Below, one piece after another: positions 37,118 through 45,547 of a stretch of DNA of 64,000 nucleotides; position 1 is the first letter of the stretch; the number at the start of each line of letters is the position of its first letter. Below the pieces are notes generated by a model that made no database searches, was not told the origin of the DNA, and was given only the letters and a program-made list of their open reading frames with translations. A program made the position numbers and the translations under genes. The stretch is from Billgrantia tianxiuensis (GTDB lineage Bacteria; Pseudomonadota; Gammaproteobacteria; Pseudomonadales; Halomonadaceae): assembly GCF_009834345.1 (NCBI RefSeq), contig NZ_CP035042.1, positions 2,666,001 to 2,730,000 on the forward strand. Reading direction: 5' to 3'.

Positions 37118-37431
37118 ATGGGCTCACGATACGGCATCGTGCCTGTTATTTTCCCAATAGGGAAAGAAAAGTGCTGCTACAAGCCTATGTGCTTCAAATT
37201 TCCCGATTGGGAAAATTCGCTTGCCGCCACCCTTGGCCGCCTCATCCGCCAAGTGCGCAAGCAGCAAGGCCATACCCTCGAGACCCTGGCGGGCCTTTGC
37301 GGGCTAAGCATCCGTTTTCTCAGCGAGCTGGAGAACGGGCGCGAAACCTGCAGCCTGGTACGGGTGCTATGGTACTCGACGCCCTGGGCATCGAGCTGAC
37401 GGCCCAGTTGCCAGAGGCCCAAAGCACATGA
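37118..37431 (+). pseudogene. XRE/HipB-like antitoxin-type regulator, frameshifted
   Basis: Residues from ~37210 encode an XRE helix-turn-helix of the HipB type: LGRLIRQVRKQQGHTLETLA, CGLSIRFLSELENGR. The frame then breaks near 37366. One added base continues as MVLDALGIELTAQLPEAQST to the stop at 37431, the usual HipB-like tail. The start is uncertain. ATG 37118 has a strong AGGAG site but yields an odd N-terminus that spans the palindromes; ATG 37187 has none. No hipA kinase follows; instead a nucleotidyltransferase gene lies 110 bp downstream. It could be a true pseudogene or a read error. Confidence 0.6.
37150..37214. promoter_or_regulatory. Twin palindromes, probable XRE operators
   Basis: TTTCCCAATAGGGAAA (37150-37165) and TTTCCCGATTGGGAAA (37199-37214) are near-identical 16-bp palindromes, 49 bp centre to centre. 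A half-like site, TCCCAATTTTCC, lies near 37092. They flank the alternative start codons of the XRE gene, as expected for autoregulation by a HipB-like protein. Confidence 0.65.
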
Positions 37432-37480
37432 GCCGCCACGATACGCTAAGCGTATGGCGTGACGACAAGCGCACTGGACT

Positions 37481-37520
37481 TTAACTAATTCTTCATCATA
37501 ATTGGCTTGATGTTAGTTAA
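37481..37520. promoter_or_regulatory. TTAACTAA inverted-repeat element, copy 1
   Basis: TTAACTAA (37481-37488) and TTAGTTAA (37513-37520) are perfect 8-bp inverted arms. An inner pair CATCA/TGATG lies just inside. It ends 21 bp before the nucleotidyltransferase ATG. A second element of the same design is at 53916-53956. Operator or mRNA hairpin; function inferred. Confidence 0.65.
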
Positions 37521-37541
37521 AACCATCCAGAGCCTACCCCA

Positions 37542-38552
37542 ATGTCCTACCAGCGCCTCCAAGCGGAACAAACCCGGGTTGCCGTCAACGCGACGCAGCT
37601 CTTCGAAGCGCTCGAGCAGCATCGCGCCCAGGCGCGCCAGGTCAAGGGCTCGATGCACTGGAAGCGTATCCATGGACGCGAGTACCTGTATCGTGCCTAC
37701 ACGGGAGGCAAGAATCATTCGCTGGGCCCACGCTCCGCCGAGACAGAAGCCATTATAAAAGCCTTTGACGCTCGCAAGGCGGAGTACCAGGCGCGGGAGC
37801 AGTCGCTGAAGGAGCAGCTCCAGGTGCACTCCGCTTACATCCGAGCCAACCGGCTGAACCGCTTCCCCATCGCCGGCGCCCGGGCGATACGGGCACTGCA
37901 ACGCAAGCAAATCCCTTTCCGGGTAATCGGTACCAATGCCCTGTACGCCTATGAAGCCCGTGCCGGCGTGCTGATCGAGCCCGAACATTTGGCGACCGCC
38001 GATATCGATGTGCTCATGGATGCCCGGCAGGGCTTGAGAATCGTCACGGCCCTTGAGGGGGAAACCCTGCTCTCCGTCCTGCAATCCAGCGATCGCACCT
38101 TCGAGCCGCTCACCGAGTCTCCTTTCGAGTTTCGGGCCGCGAACGCTAAAGGCTACATGATCGACCTGATCACGCAGGCCGCAGACCCCATGGCAATGAG
38201 CGACTTCGAGCATCATCTGGAGGCGGGCGACTTGAAGCCGGTAGGCATCGACTCCCTGAAATGGGCCATAGCGTCGCCACGCTTCGAAGCCATCGTATTC
38301 GATGAACGAGGCATGCCGCTGCGCTTGTCTACCGTCGATCCCCGCGCCTTCGTGCTGCATAAGTGGCACGTCAGCCAACAGCCCGACCGGGAACCAATGA
38401 AACGTCACCGAGACGAGGCCCAGGCTCGCCTGATAGCCACCCTGCTTCGCGACGAGCTACGTGAACTGTCGACGACGCAAGCCGTCGAGCGTGCCTTTCC
38501 TCACCTCGTCAGACAACGGGCCAACAGCCAGATCGACGAATTCGATGTGTAG
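37542..38552 (+). CDS. GSU2403-type nucleotidyltransferase-fold protein
   Basis: A 336-aa protein. Residues ~1-95 are a helical, Gln/Arg/Glu-rich region (FEALEQHRAQARQVKGSMHW). A nucleotidyltransferase core follows, with FRVIGTNALYAYE supplying the G-T-x-A helix and ATADIDVLMD the catalytic D-x-D. The C-terminal helical part follows (DLKPVGIDSLKWAIAS). This layout matches the NTP_transf_8/GSU2403 group, which is often found in accessory regions and resembles toxin-type nucleotidyltransferases. It sits between a broken XRE gene and an XRE tail fragment, behind the TTAACTAA element. A toxin or defence role is inference. Confidence 0.7.
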   Translation: MSYQRLQAEQTRVAVNATQLFEALEQHRAQARQVKGSMHWKRIHGREYLYRAYTGGKNHSLGPRSAETEAIIKAFDARKAEYQAREQSLKEQLQVHSAYIRANRLNRFPIAGARAIRALQRKQIPFRVIGTNALYAYEARAGVLIEPEHLATADIDVLMDARQGLRIVTALEGETLLSVLQSSDRTFEPLTESPFEFRAANAKGYMIDLITQAADPMAMSDFEHHLEAGDLKPVGIDSLKWAIASPRFEAIVFDERGMPLRLSTVDPRAFVLHKWHVSQQPDREPMKRHRDEAQARLIATLLRDELRELSTTQAVERAFPHLVRQRANSQIDEFDV

Positions 38553-38565
38553 GGCGCGGTGCCGC

Positions 38566-38721
38566 CGCACCCTTTCCGATCTGGAGCGCGACCGCGCCAA
38601 CATGACGCTGGAAGCCATGAACCGCGTCTACCGCCCGCTGGGCCTCAAGGTAGGTCTCGTGCCGCGTCAACAGGCCCTACTCGAGCGCGCGCTTCACCCC
38701 CCTGCCCCCTCGTCCACATAG
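38566..38721 (+). pseudogene. Remnant of an XRE/HipB-like antitoxin C-terminus
   Basis: No start codon in context, but the frame reads RTLSDLERDRANMTLEAMN then RVYRPLGLKVGLVPRQQALL. This is the typical ending of XRE antitoxins: the end of the HTH (sDLERgra..TLe), then LGL-x-LVPR. It starts 14 bp after the nucleotidyltransferase stop and runs into the 3' end of the FadR gene on the other strand. An imperfect copy of the LGLKVGLVPR part is at 47020. It suggests the nucleotidyltransferase once had a downstream XRE partner. Confidence 0.6.
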
Positions 38722-39440
38722 GTCAGGTTGGTTTCCCAGCTCTTGCTGCTGACCTGAATCGCGGCTTGCACGCCCTCGCGGTCTCCTTTGGCGAACGCCT
38801 GGTAGATCGCCTTGTGATCCTTCAACGCCACGTCGGGCAGGGTCTGCATCGAGGTTTCGAGTGCGGCTTCGATCAGCTGCAACAGCGTCTCGCCGACGCG
38901 AATCGTCATCGGATTGTGGGTGGCGTGCAGGATGGCGCGGTGAAACGCCACGTCGTGTCGTGCGGTCTGCTCACCGTTGGCGATGGCCGCCTCCATGTCG
39001 TCGATGGCCTGCCGGATCCGTGCGTGATCCTCCGGAGTGGCATTGCTCATCGCCTGCAGGGTGTAGGCGGGTTCGAACATGCGGCGGAACTCCAGCACGT
39101 CGCGGGTCATGCCGCGGGCGAGGATCATCCCGAAGGCCATGGGGTCGACGATCGGGTCGCCAGGCTCACGCCGAATCACGGTGCCCTGCCCCCTTCGTAC
39201 CTCCACGATACCAATGGCCTGGAGCATCTTGATCGCTTCGCGAACGCTGGATTTGCCGATGCCCAGGCTATGGGTGAGTTCGCTCTCGGAGGGCAGAAAA
39301 TCGCCTGGCTTGAGTTCGCCGCGAATCAGCGCGCCCTTGATTCGCTCGAGGAGCTGCATGGCGACCGAGCTTCGCTCGATGGAGCCTCCAAACGGTTCGG
39401 TCGGTATGGCTTGGGTCGTGAGCTGTCGTTTCAAACTCAT
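38694..39440 (-). CDS. FadR/GntR-family regulator of the amide-utilisation cluster
   Basis: A 248-aa regulator: GntR winged helix (residues ~25-95; ESELTHSLGIGKSSVREAIK) and FCD domain (FHRAILHATHNPMTIRV; KDHKAIYQAFAKGDREG). It is divergent from the asparaginase-TRAP-amidase genes, and two palindromes lie in the shared 270-bp promoter region. It probably responds to a substrate of that cluster. Its 3' end overlaps the tail of the XRE remnant on the opposite strand, and a degraded copy of the same 3' end lies near 47100-47218. Confidence 0.87.
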   Translation of the reverse strand: MSLKRQLTTQAIPTEPFGGSIERSSVAMQLLERIKGALIRGELKPGDFLPSESELTHSLGIGKSSVREAIKMLQAIGIVEVRRGQGTVIRREPGDPIVDPMAFGMILARGMTRDVLEFRRMFEPAYTLQAMSNATPEDHARIRQAIDDMEAAIANGEQTARHDVAFHRAILHATHNPMTIRVGETLLQLIEAALETSMQTLPDVALKDHKAIYQAFAKGDREGVQAAIQVSSKSWETNLTYVDEGAGG

Positions 39441-39601
39441 TGGCGTCTCTGTCTTGTCATTGCGATTCAGTCTATCAATACCAACCGAAACAGGAAGTTA
39501 TTGCTCTTGTTTTCATGATGCCCCGCTTCGAACGGGAGTATGAATTGTCTCGCGCCCTTGCGCATTGGGCAAATGTTTGCCTAGCATAGCACACAGACGA
39601 C

Positions 39602-39630
39602 AGACATCTGATGTCTCATGACACATGTCA
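39602..39630. promoter_or_regulatory. Adjacent palindromes in the FadR-asparaginase intergenic region
   Basis: AGACATCTGATGTCT (39602-39616, 7-bp arms) is followed after two bases by TGACACATGTCA (39619-39630, 5-bp arms). They lie about 160 bp from the FadR start and 80 bp from the asparaginase start, a fitting place for operators of the divergent FadR regulator. Confidence 0.5.
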
Positions 39631-39709
39631 CTCCGGCCTCCCTCAGCCGACCGGCATCGCTACAGTGCGAACGGGTACAAACCGAGCAGAGGCAAGACGA
39701 GCGAGCACA

Positions 39710-40704
39710 ATGACAACAAACAGAATCGTCGTATTGACCACCGGCGGCACCATCGCCAGTCAGCCTGATGAGTCGGGGCGCAACCGTTCGGGCGCCCTGC
39801 AGGGCGATGCCCTCATGGCCCAGGTCAGCCTGCCGCCCGACTTCGAAGCCAGGGTCGAGGTCCGCTCGGTATTGCAGAAGCCCAGCAACGCCATGACCTG
39901 CGACGATCTCCTCCTGCTTCGCGACCACTGCCAGGCACTTGCCGAATCCCCCGACGTATGCGGCGTGGTCATCACCCACGGCACTGATACCCTCGAGGAA
40001 ACGGCCTACTTTCTCGACATCACTCTGCCCGGCCAGTTGCCCATCGTGCTCACAGGCTCCCAGCGCGCCCCCACGAACCCGGCACGGATGCCTTTCGCAA
40101 CCTGGCCGACGCGCTACAGGTGGCGGCGGCCTCGCAAGTATCCGGGTTAGGCACCCTGGTGGTGTTCAATCAAACGATCTACGCGGCCAGGCAAGTGCGC
40201 AAGGTCAGCACGTTTCAGGTGAACGGATTCGCTGCGCCCGAAACCGGGCCGCTCGGCTACGTCGACGGCGCGAGAATTCGCCTGGCGGCTCGCCCTGTCC
40301 GGCCACCGGCCAGTGCTGTCGCCATCGGGTCGACGTTGCCACGGGTCGACATCCTGCCCGCCTATCTCGGCGCTTCACCGAGCCTGATCGATGCCGCGGT
40401 GGAGGCAGGTGCCGTGGGGCTGGTCATCGATGGCCTGGGGCGCGGTCATGTACCGCCCGACTGGGTGCCAAGCCTGGCAAGAGTTATCGAGCGCGGCGTC
40501 CCGATCGCCGTGGTCAGTAGTTGCCCCAGCGGGCCCGTGCACCAGGCATATGAATTCACCGGCAGCCTAGCCAGCCTGGAATCGATGGGTGCCCTGCCGG
40601 TACTCGACCTGAGCGCACGCAAGGCACGCCTGGCGCTCACGGTACTCCTCGCATCGCCCAGCCAGCAAGGGCTGGCAGCGAGGATGAAGACGCTACTGAA
40701 CTAA
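39710..40704 (+). CDS. L-asparaginase-family amidohydrolase (apparent frameshift)
   Basis: Hydrolyses asparagine or a related amide to the acid and ammonia. The start MTTNRIVVLTTGGTIAS carries the first catalytic Thr motif; THGTDTLEETAYFLD carries the second Thr, Asp and downstream residues. A frame break at ~40081 is repaired by one G, joining RAPTNPG to TDAFRNLADALQVAAASQ, giving 331 aa, the usual length. No signal peptide, so likely cytoplasmic. First gene of the amide cluster, before the TRAP transporter. Read error is more likely than inactivation because the rest is intact. Confidence 0.85.
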
Positions 40705-40849
40705 GCCTGGACCGAACGCACCCGCACGCGTGACGCGCTCGACCCAGGCAGGACTGCTCGTCCAGTCCAGCAAGACCCGTACGGCGTACGGCAGGCACCG
40801 GGATCGGTGCCGATCTCTACGCAGTCCCCACCATCCATGAGGTGACGAC

Positions 40850-41850
40850 ATGAAAAACAAGATGACAAAAGTTTCGCTCATAGCGGCTATCGCTACTGCA
40901 TCCCTAGGTTTGGGGCAGGCTCAGGCCGCCGAGTACACCTTCAGCTTCGCCCACGTGCTGATCGAAGATACCCGAACGGTCAGGCTGCCCTGCGCTTCAA
41001 GGAAGAGGTGGAAGAGAAGTCCGACGGCAGGATCCAGATCAACGTACTGCCTGCCGCACAGGTCGGTGGCGACGTGGAAATCATCGAACAGATCCAGATG
41101 GGCCTGGTGGACATCGGCATTCCGCCTACCGCCACCCTGGGCAACTTCGAACCGCGCATGCAGATCCTCGACCTGCCCTTCCTGATCGCCGATTACGACA
41201 CCATGGTCCAGGTGCTGGACGGCGACGTGGGCCGCGAGATCCTCGATACGCTCAGCGAGCACAACATGCACGCGGTAAATTTCTGGGGTGCCGGCTTCCG
41301 TCACATGACCAACAACGAGCGCCCGATCGAAGGCCCCGAGGACCTGGAGCGCATCCGCATGCGCACCATGCAGGCGCCGATCATCATCTCCACCTACGAG
41401 AACTTCGGCGCCAATGCCACGGCCATGGCCTTTACCGAGGTATACAACGGCCTGCAGCAGGGCGTGGTGTCAGGACAGGAGAACCCGCTGGCCAACATCT
41501 ACACCATGCGCTTCCACGAAGTACAGGACTACCTCTCGCTGACCAACCACGCCTATCACGCCTATGCTGCGGTGATCAATCAGGACGCATGGGACTCCCT
41601 GCCCGAAGACCTGCAGGAGGTCATGACCGAAGCCTTCAATAACGGCCGCACCGCTTCGCGCGAACTGACCCTCGAGGACGAGGAGACGATTCTCGAAGCC
41701 ATCCGCGACGAGATTGCCATCAACGAGATCACCCCCGAGGCACGCGAGGCGTTCATCGAGGCCAGCATGCCGGTGCACCAGGAGTATGAAAGCGTGGTGA
41801 CCACCGAGCTGCTTCACAAGGTCTACGACGAGGTTGGCATCAGCTACTGA
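40850..41850 (+). CDS. dctP: TRAP transporter substrate-binding protein DctP (apparent frameshift)
   Basis: Periplasmic receptor with a signal peptide (MTKVSLIAAIATASLGLGQA, cleavage after AQA). The frame breaks at CCC 40971-40973. One C joins FAHVLIEDTPN to GQAALRFKEEVEEKSDGR, the standard DctP N-terminus, for 333 aa. Downstream are ERIRMRTMQAPI, with the ligand-binding arginine, and VYNGLQQGVVSGQENPL. Partner of the dctQ and dctM genes that follow. The substrate is probably an amide, ureide or N-carbamoyl acid judging by the next genes. Confidence 0.9.
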
Positions 41851-41951
41851 TGCCGTGAGTGCGGGCTCCCCGGGCCAGGCGTATTGCAACGCTGCGCCCG
41901 GCGCCCGCATGCATAGCTCGCCCCAGCATCCTCCTACGGAATGGTCCTGCC

Positions 41952-42473
41952 ATGTTCGATGCGCTCAACAAGGTTCTCGATCTCCTGGAGAGCGTGGCGA
42001 TGGTCGTGTTCATGTCGATCGCCACCGTCCTCACTGCCGTCCAGGTCGTCTATCGCTATGGCTTCAACAGCTCGCTTTTCTGGGTCGAGGAAGTCGTCAT
42101 CTACTCCATCATCTGCATGAGCTTCGTCGGCGCCAGCATGGGGGTTCGGCATGGTGTGCACATCTCCGTCGACGTGCTCAACGCCTTCGCCCCGCCGGCC
42201 GTCAACCGCTGGTTGCACATCGTCGCGGCCCTGCTCGGCATCGCCTTCGCCGGCTACCTGGCCTACTACGGCTTCCAGCTCTACTTCAACACCCTGGGGC
42301 GTGGCCAGCTCACTGCCGCCCTGCGCCTGCCCATGGCCTGGTTCTACCTGCCCATCGGCATCGCCGGCATATTGCTGATCCTGCGCTACCTGTGGGTGAT
42401 TCACGAAGCCTGGACCAAACCACCGGTCAGCCTTGCCGAAGAGCTCGCCGCCGAAAAAGACAAGCTCGTCTGA
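41952..42473 (+). CDS. dctQ: TRAP transporter small permease DctQ
   Basis: A 173-aa, four-helix membrane protein. Its N-terminal LDLLESVAMVVFMSIATVLT helix is followed by NSSLFWVEEVVIYSIICMSF and MGVRHGVHISVDVL, standard DctQ segments. Start at 41952 (MFDALNKVL); a longer upstream frame is Arg/Pro-rich and unlikely to be translated. Lies 101 bp after dctP and 14 bp before dctM. Confidence 0.9.
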   Translation: MFDALNKVLDLLESVAMVVFMSIATVLTAVQVVYRYGFNSSLFWVEEVVIYSIICMSFVGASMGVRHGVHISVDVLNAFAPPAVNRWLHIVAALLGIAFAGYLAYYGFQLYFNTLGRGQLTAALRLPMAWFYLPIGIAGILLILRYLWVIHEAWTKPPVSLAEELAAEKDKLV

Positions 42474-42487
42474 CGCCTGGAGTTCCC

Positions 42488-43762
42488 ATGATTACGGCTC
42501 TGCTTCCCCTCTTCTTCGCGGTACTGCTGTTGGGGCTACCCATCTTCGCCGCACTGGCCTTTGCCGTGTTCCTGGCCATCGACTTCTTCGGCACCACGAA
42601 TCCCGTCATCGTGCCCATGCGCATGTTCACCGGGATGAACAATTTCTCGCTGATGGCCATTCCCTTCTTCATCCTGGCCGCCGAGCTGATGCGTATCGGT
42701 GGGCTCTCCAACCGCCTGATCGAGCTGGCCAAGGCCCTGGTCGGCTGGGTGCCGGGCGGCCTGGCGGCAGCCACCGTGCTCTCGTGCCTGCTGTTCGGCG
42801 CGATCTCAGGCTCCAGCCCCGCCACCGTGGTGGCGATTGGCTCGATCATGTTCCCCGCCCTGGTAGCGGCCGGCTACGACAAGCGCTTTGCCATCGGCCT
42901 GATCGCCACGGCCGGCACCCTGGGGCCCATCGTGCCGCCCAGCATCGCCCTGATCATCTACGGCTCGGTGACCGGGACCTCGGTGGGCCGGCTGTTTGCC
43001 GCGGGGCTGCTGCCGGCCATCCTGATCGCCTCGCTGCTGACTGCCTACTGCATCGTCTACGCATCGTTCAAGGGCTATTCACGCTCGCCCTTCCCTTCGC
43101 TGCGCGAAATCGTCACCGCGTTCAAATCGGCCGCCTGGGGCCTGGGCCTGCCGGTCATCCTGTTGGGCGGCATCTACAGCGGCATCTTCACCCCGACCGA
43201 GTCCGCCGCCGTGGCCTGCGTATACGGCCTGTTCGTCGGCATGGTGGTCTACCGCACCATCGGCTGGCGTGAACTCCTCAGCACCCTGCGCAACTCGGGG
43301 CTGACCTCGGCCACGCTGTTGTTGATTACCGCCGGCGCCTCGGCCTTCTCCTGGCTGCTCGCCATTACCGGCACGCCGACCCAACTGGCCAGCCAAGTCC
43401 TCTCGCTGACCGACCAGCCCGTCCAGGTGATGGCCCTGTTCAACCTGGTCATGCTCATCGCCGGGTTCTTCCTCGACAGCGCCTCGGCCATCATCGTGCT
43501 CTCGCCGCTGCTGCAGCCCATCGCCGCCCAGGTCGGCGTCGACCCGGTTCACTTCGGCATCATCACCCTGGTCAACTTCTCGGTGGGCATGATCACCCCG
43601 CCCGTGGGGCTCAACCTGTTCGTTGCCATGGCGATCTCGAAGATGTCACTGATCGAGGTGTTCAAGGCGTGCATCCCGCTGATCGTGATGATGTTCATCG
43701 CCCTAATCATTCTCACCTACGTGCCATGGCTCAGCACCTGGGTGCCCTCGCTGATCTATTGA
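42488..43762 (+). CDS. dctM: TRAP transporter large permease DctM
   Basis: A 424-aa permease with about 12 helices. Signatures: MAIPFFILAAELMRIGGLS, GAISGSSPATVVAIG, GPIVPPSIALIIYGSV and TPPVGLNLFVAMAISKM. GGAG precedes the ATG at 42488. Third gene of the dctPQM set; 28 bp before the M20 amidohydrolase, so uptake and catabolism are probably co-transcribed. Confidence 0.94.
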   Translation: MITALLPLFFAVLLLGLPIFAALAFAVFLAIDFFGTTNPVIVPMRMFTGMNNFSLMAIPFFILAAELMRIGGLSNRLIELAKALVGWVPGGLAAATVLSCLLFGAISGSSPATVVAIGSIMFPALVAAGYDKRFAIGLIATAGTLGPIVPPSIALIIYGSVTGTSVGRLFAAGLLPAILIASLLTAYCIVYASFKGYSRSPFPSLREIVTAFKSAAWGLGLPVILLGGIYSGIFTPTESAAVACVYGLFVGMVVYRTIGWRELLSTLRNSGLTSATLLLITAGASAFSWLLAITGTPTQLASQVLSLTDQPVQVMALFNLVMLIAGFFLDSASAIIVLSPLLQPIAAQVGVDPVHFGIITLVNFSVGMITPPVGLNLFVAMAISKMSLIEVFKACIPLIVMMFIALIILTYVPWLSTWVPSLIY

Positions 43763-43790
43763 TGCGCCTGTACGAAAAGGAAACCTGACT

Positions 43791-45052
43791 ATGACACTGG
43801 CAGAATGCCTCGATGGCGAGCGCTTCTGGAGCGACCTTCAGGAGCAGGCCCAGATCGGCGCACTCGAACCCCGGGGCCTGCGCCGCCTGGCGCTGGACGA
43901 CAACGACAACCGCGCCCGCCTATGGCTGATCGAACAAGGCCGGGCGACTGGCTGCCAGGCCTACCATGACGCCATGGGCAACGTCTTCCTGCGCCGGGAG
44001 GGCAGCGCCCCCAACCTGGCGCCGCTGCTCATCGGCAGCCACCTGGACAGCCAGCCCAGCGCCGGCAGCTACGACGGCACGCTGGGCGTGGTCGCCGGGC
44101 TGGCGGTGCTGCGCACGCTGCAGGAACGGGGCATCGAGCATGAGCGCCCCGTCGAAGTCGTAGCCTGGACCAACGAAGAAGGTGCGCGCTTCGCCCCCGG
44201 TGCTTCCGGCTCCTCCTGGTTCGCCGGTCAACGCGGCGCCGAAGCCATTCTCGAGACCCGCGACGACAACGGCATTCGCTTCGGCGATGCCCTGAAGCGC
44301 TGCCTCGCCCTGCTCGAGGAAACCGAGGGCACCACCTTGCGCCCCGAGCCCTACGTACCCCACGCCTTCCTGGAATTGCATATCGAACAGGGCCCGGTAC
44401 TGGAGAGCCTGGGTGTACCGGTATGCGCCGTCAGCGGTATCCAGGGGGTCAACTGGTACGAGTTCGAAGTGAGCGGCCAGGCCAATCACGCCGGCACCAC
44501 GCCGGAAGTCGCTCGCCGCGACGCCTTCATGGGCGCCCATGCCCTGATCGGCGCGCTGAAGGAGGTCGTTGCCCAGCATGACGACCAGGTGCGCTTCACC
44601 ATCGGTAAGTTCACTGTGGCGCCCGGCTCTACCAACACCATACCCAGCGCGCCAGCTTCACCATCGACTTGCGCCACCCCAGCCAGGCCGTGCTCGACGA
44701 ACTCGATGCCGCCTTTCATGAGCTGGCCAAGCACGAGTGGTCCGGCTGCAGCGCCAGCCTGAAGGTAGCGTCGCGAGTGGCACCGGTAGCCTTCGACCCC
44801 ACCCTGGTGGAACTCGCCGACTCCGCCGCCAAGCAATACTGCTCCAGCGCACCACAGCTGGTCTCCGGCGCCTTTCACGATGCCATCCACCTGGCACGGG
44901 TATGCCCCACCGCCATGCTGTTCACCCCTTGCCGGGCAGGTATCAGCCATCATCCCGACGAAGACATCGAACGCACCGAGGCTGAATTGGCGGTGCGAGC
45001 CCTGGCCAGCACGGTCGAGAACGTACTACTAAACGTACAACCAAAAGGATAA
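43791..45052 (+). CDS. M20-family amidohydrolase, N-carbamoyl-amino-acid hydrolase type (apparent frameshift)
   Basis: Zn-dependent hydrolase of the AllC/AmaB/beta-ureidopropionase group. GSHLDSQPSAGSYDGTLGV holds metal ligands, AWTNEEGARFAPGASGSSW the catalytic Glu, and FLELHIEQGPVLE the following ligand. A frame break near 44647 is repaired by one C, joining GSTNTIPS to RASFTIDLRHPSQAV, for 420 aa. The C-terminal SGAFHDAIHLARVCPTAM and HHPDEDIE complete the site. Likely removes a carbamoyl or ureido group from an imported compound. Confidence 0.86.
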
Positions 45053-45058
45053 CGACAA

Positions 45059-45526
45059 ATGCACACCATAGCCGATGCCGTGGCCGCCCATGGCCTTACC
45101 CTGCCCGCCATTCCCGAGCCACGCGGCACCTTTCGGCCCTGGTCGAGGCTAGGTAACCAATTGTTCCTGGCAGGCCAGATCTGCGAACGTGGCGGCGAGG
45201 TACTCTACCCCGGCAAGGTCGGGGCGGAATTCGACCTGGAAACCGGCAAGCTGGCTGCCCAGGCCTGCGCGCTCAACCTGCTGGCCTCGCTCAGCGATGC
45301 CGTGGATGGCGACATGACGCGCGTGGTGCGCTGCGTTCGCATGAACGGCTTCGTCAACGTGGCCCCCGGCTTTCACGATGTTCCACTAGTCATCAACGGT
45401 GCCTCGGAGCTGTTCATCGCACTGTTCGGCGAGGCCAGCCGTCATGCCCGCACGGCAATTGGTGTGGCTACCTTGCCCGGCAACGCCGCCGTGGAAGTCG
45501 AATCAATCTTCGAGATTCGCGACTGA
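45059..45526 (+). CDS. RidA/YjgF-family protein
   Basis: A 155-aa trimeric-fold protein of the Rid superfamily, which hydrolyses reactive enamine/imine intermediates or, in catabolic clusters, related amino-acrylates. Segments NQLFLAGQICERGGEV, AAQACALNLLASLSDAV and HARTAIGVATLPGNAAVEVE match the family. It is longer than RidA itself (128 aa), as in catabolic Rid subgroups. Six bases after the M20 gene, before the amidase. The specific reaction is not known. Confidence 0.85.
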   Translation: MHTIADAVAAHGLTLPAIPEPRGTFRPWSRLGNQLFLAGQICERGGEVLYPGKVGAEFDLETGKLAAQACALNLLASLSDAVDGDMTRVVRCVRMNGFVNVAPGFHDVPLVINGASELFIALFGEASRHARTAIGVATLPGNAAVEVESIFEIRD

Positions 45527-45547
45527 TACATCACAAGGAGACGCGCC

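Noticed and set aside
37400..37541. A HipA kinase gene expected after the HipB-like XRE gene
   Set aside because: No HipA-like sequence is present; the next gene is a nucleotidyltransferase. The short palindrome at 37441-37455 was noted but has no T tract or partner.
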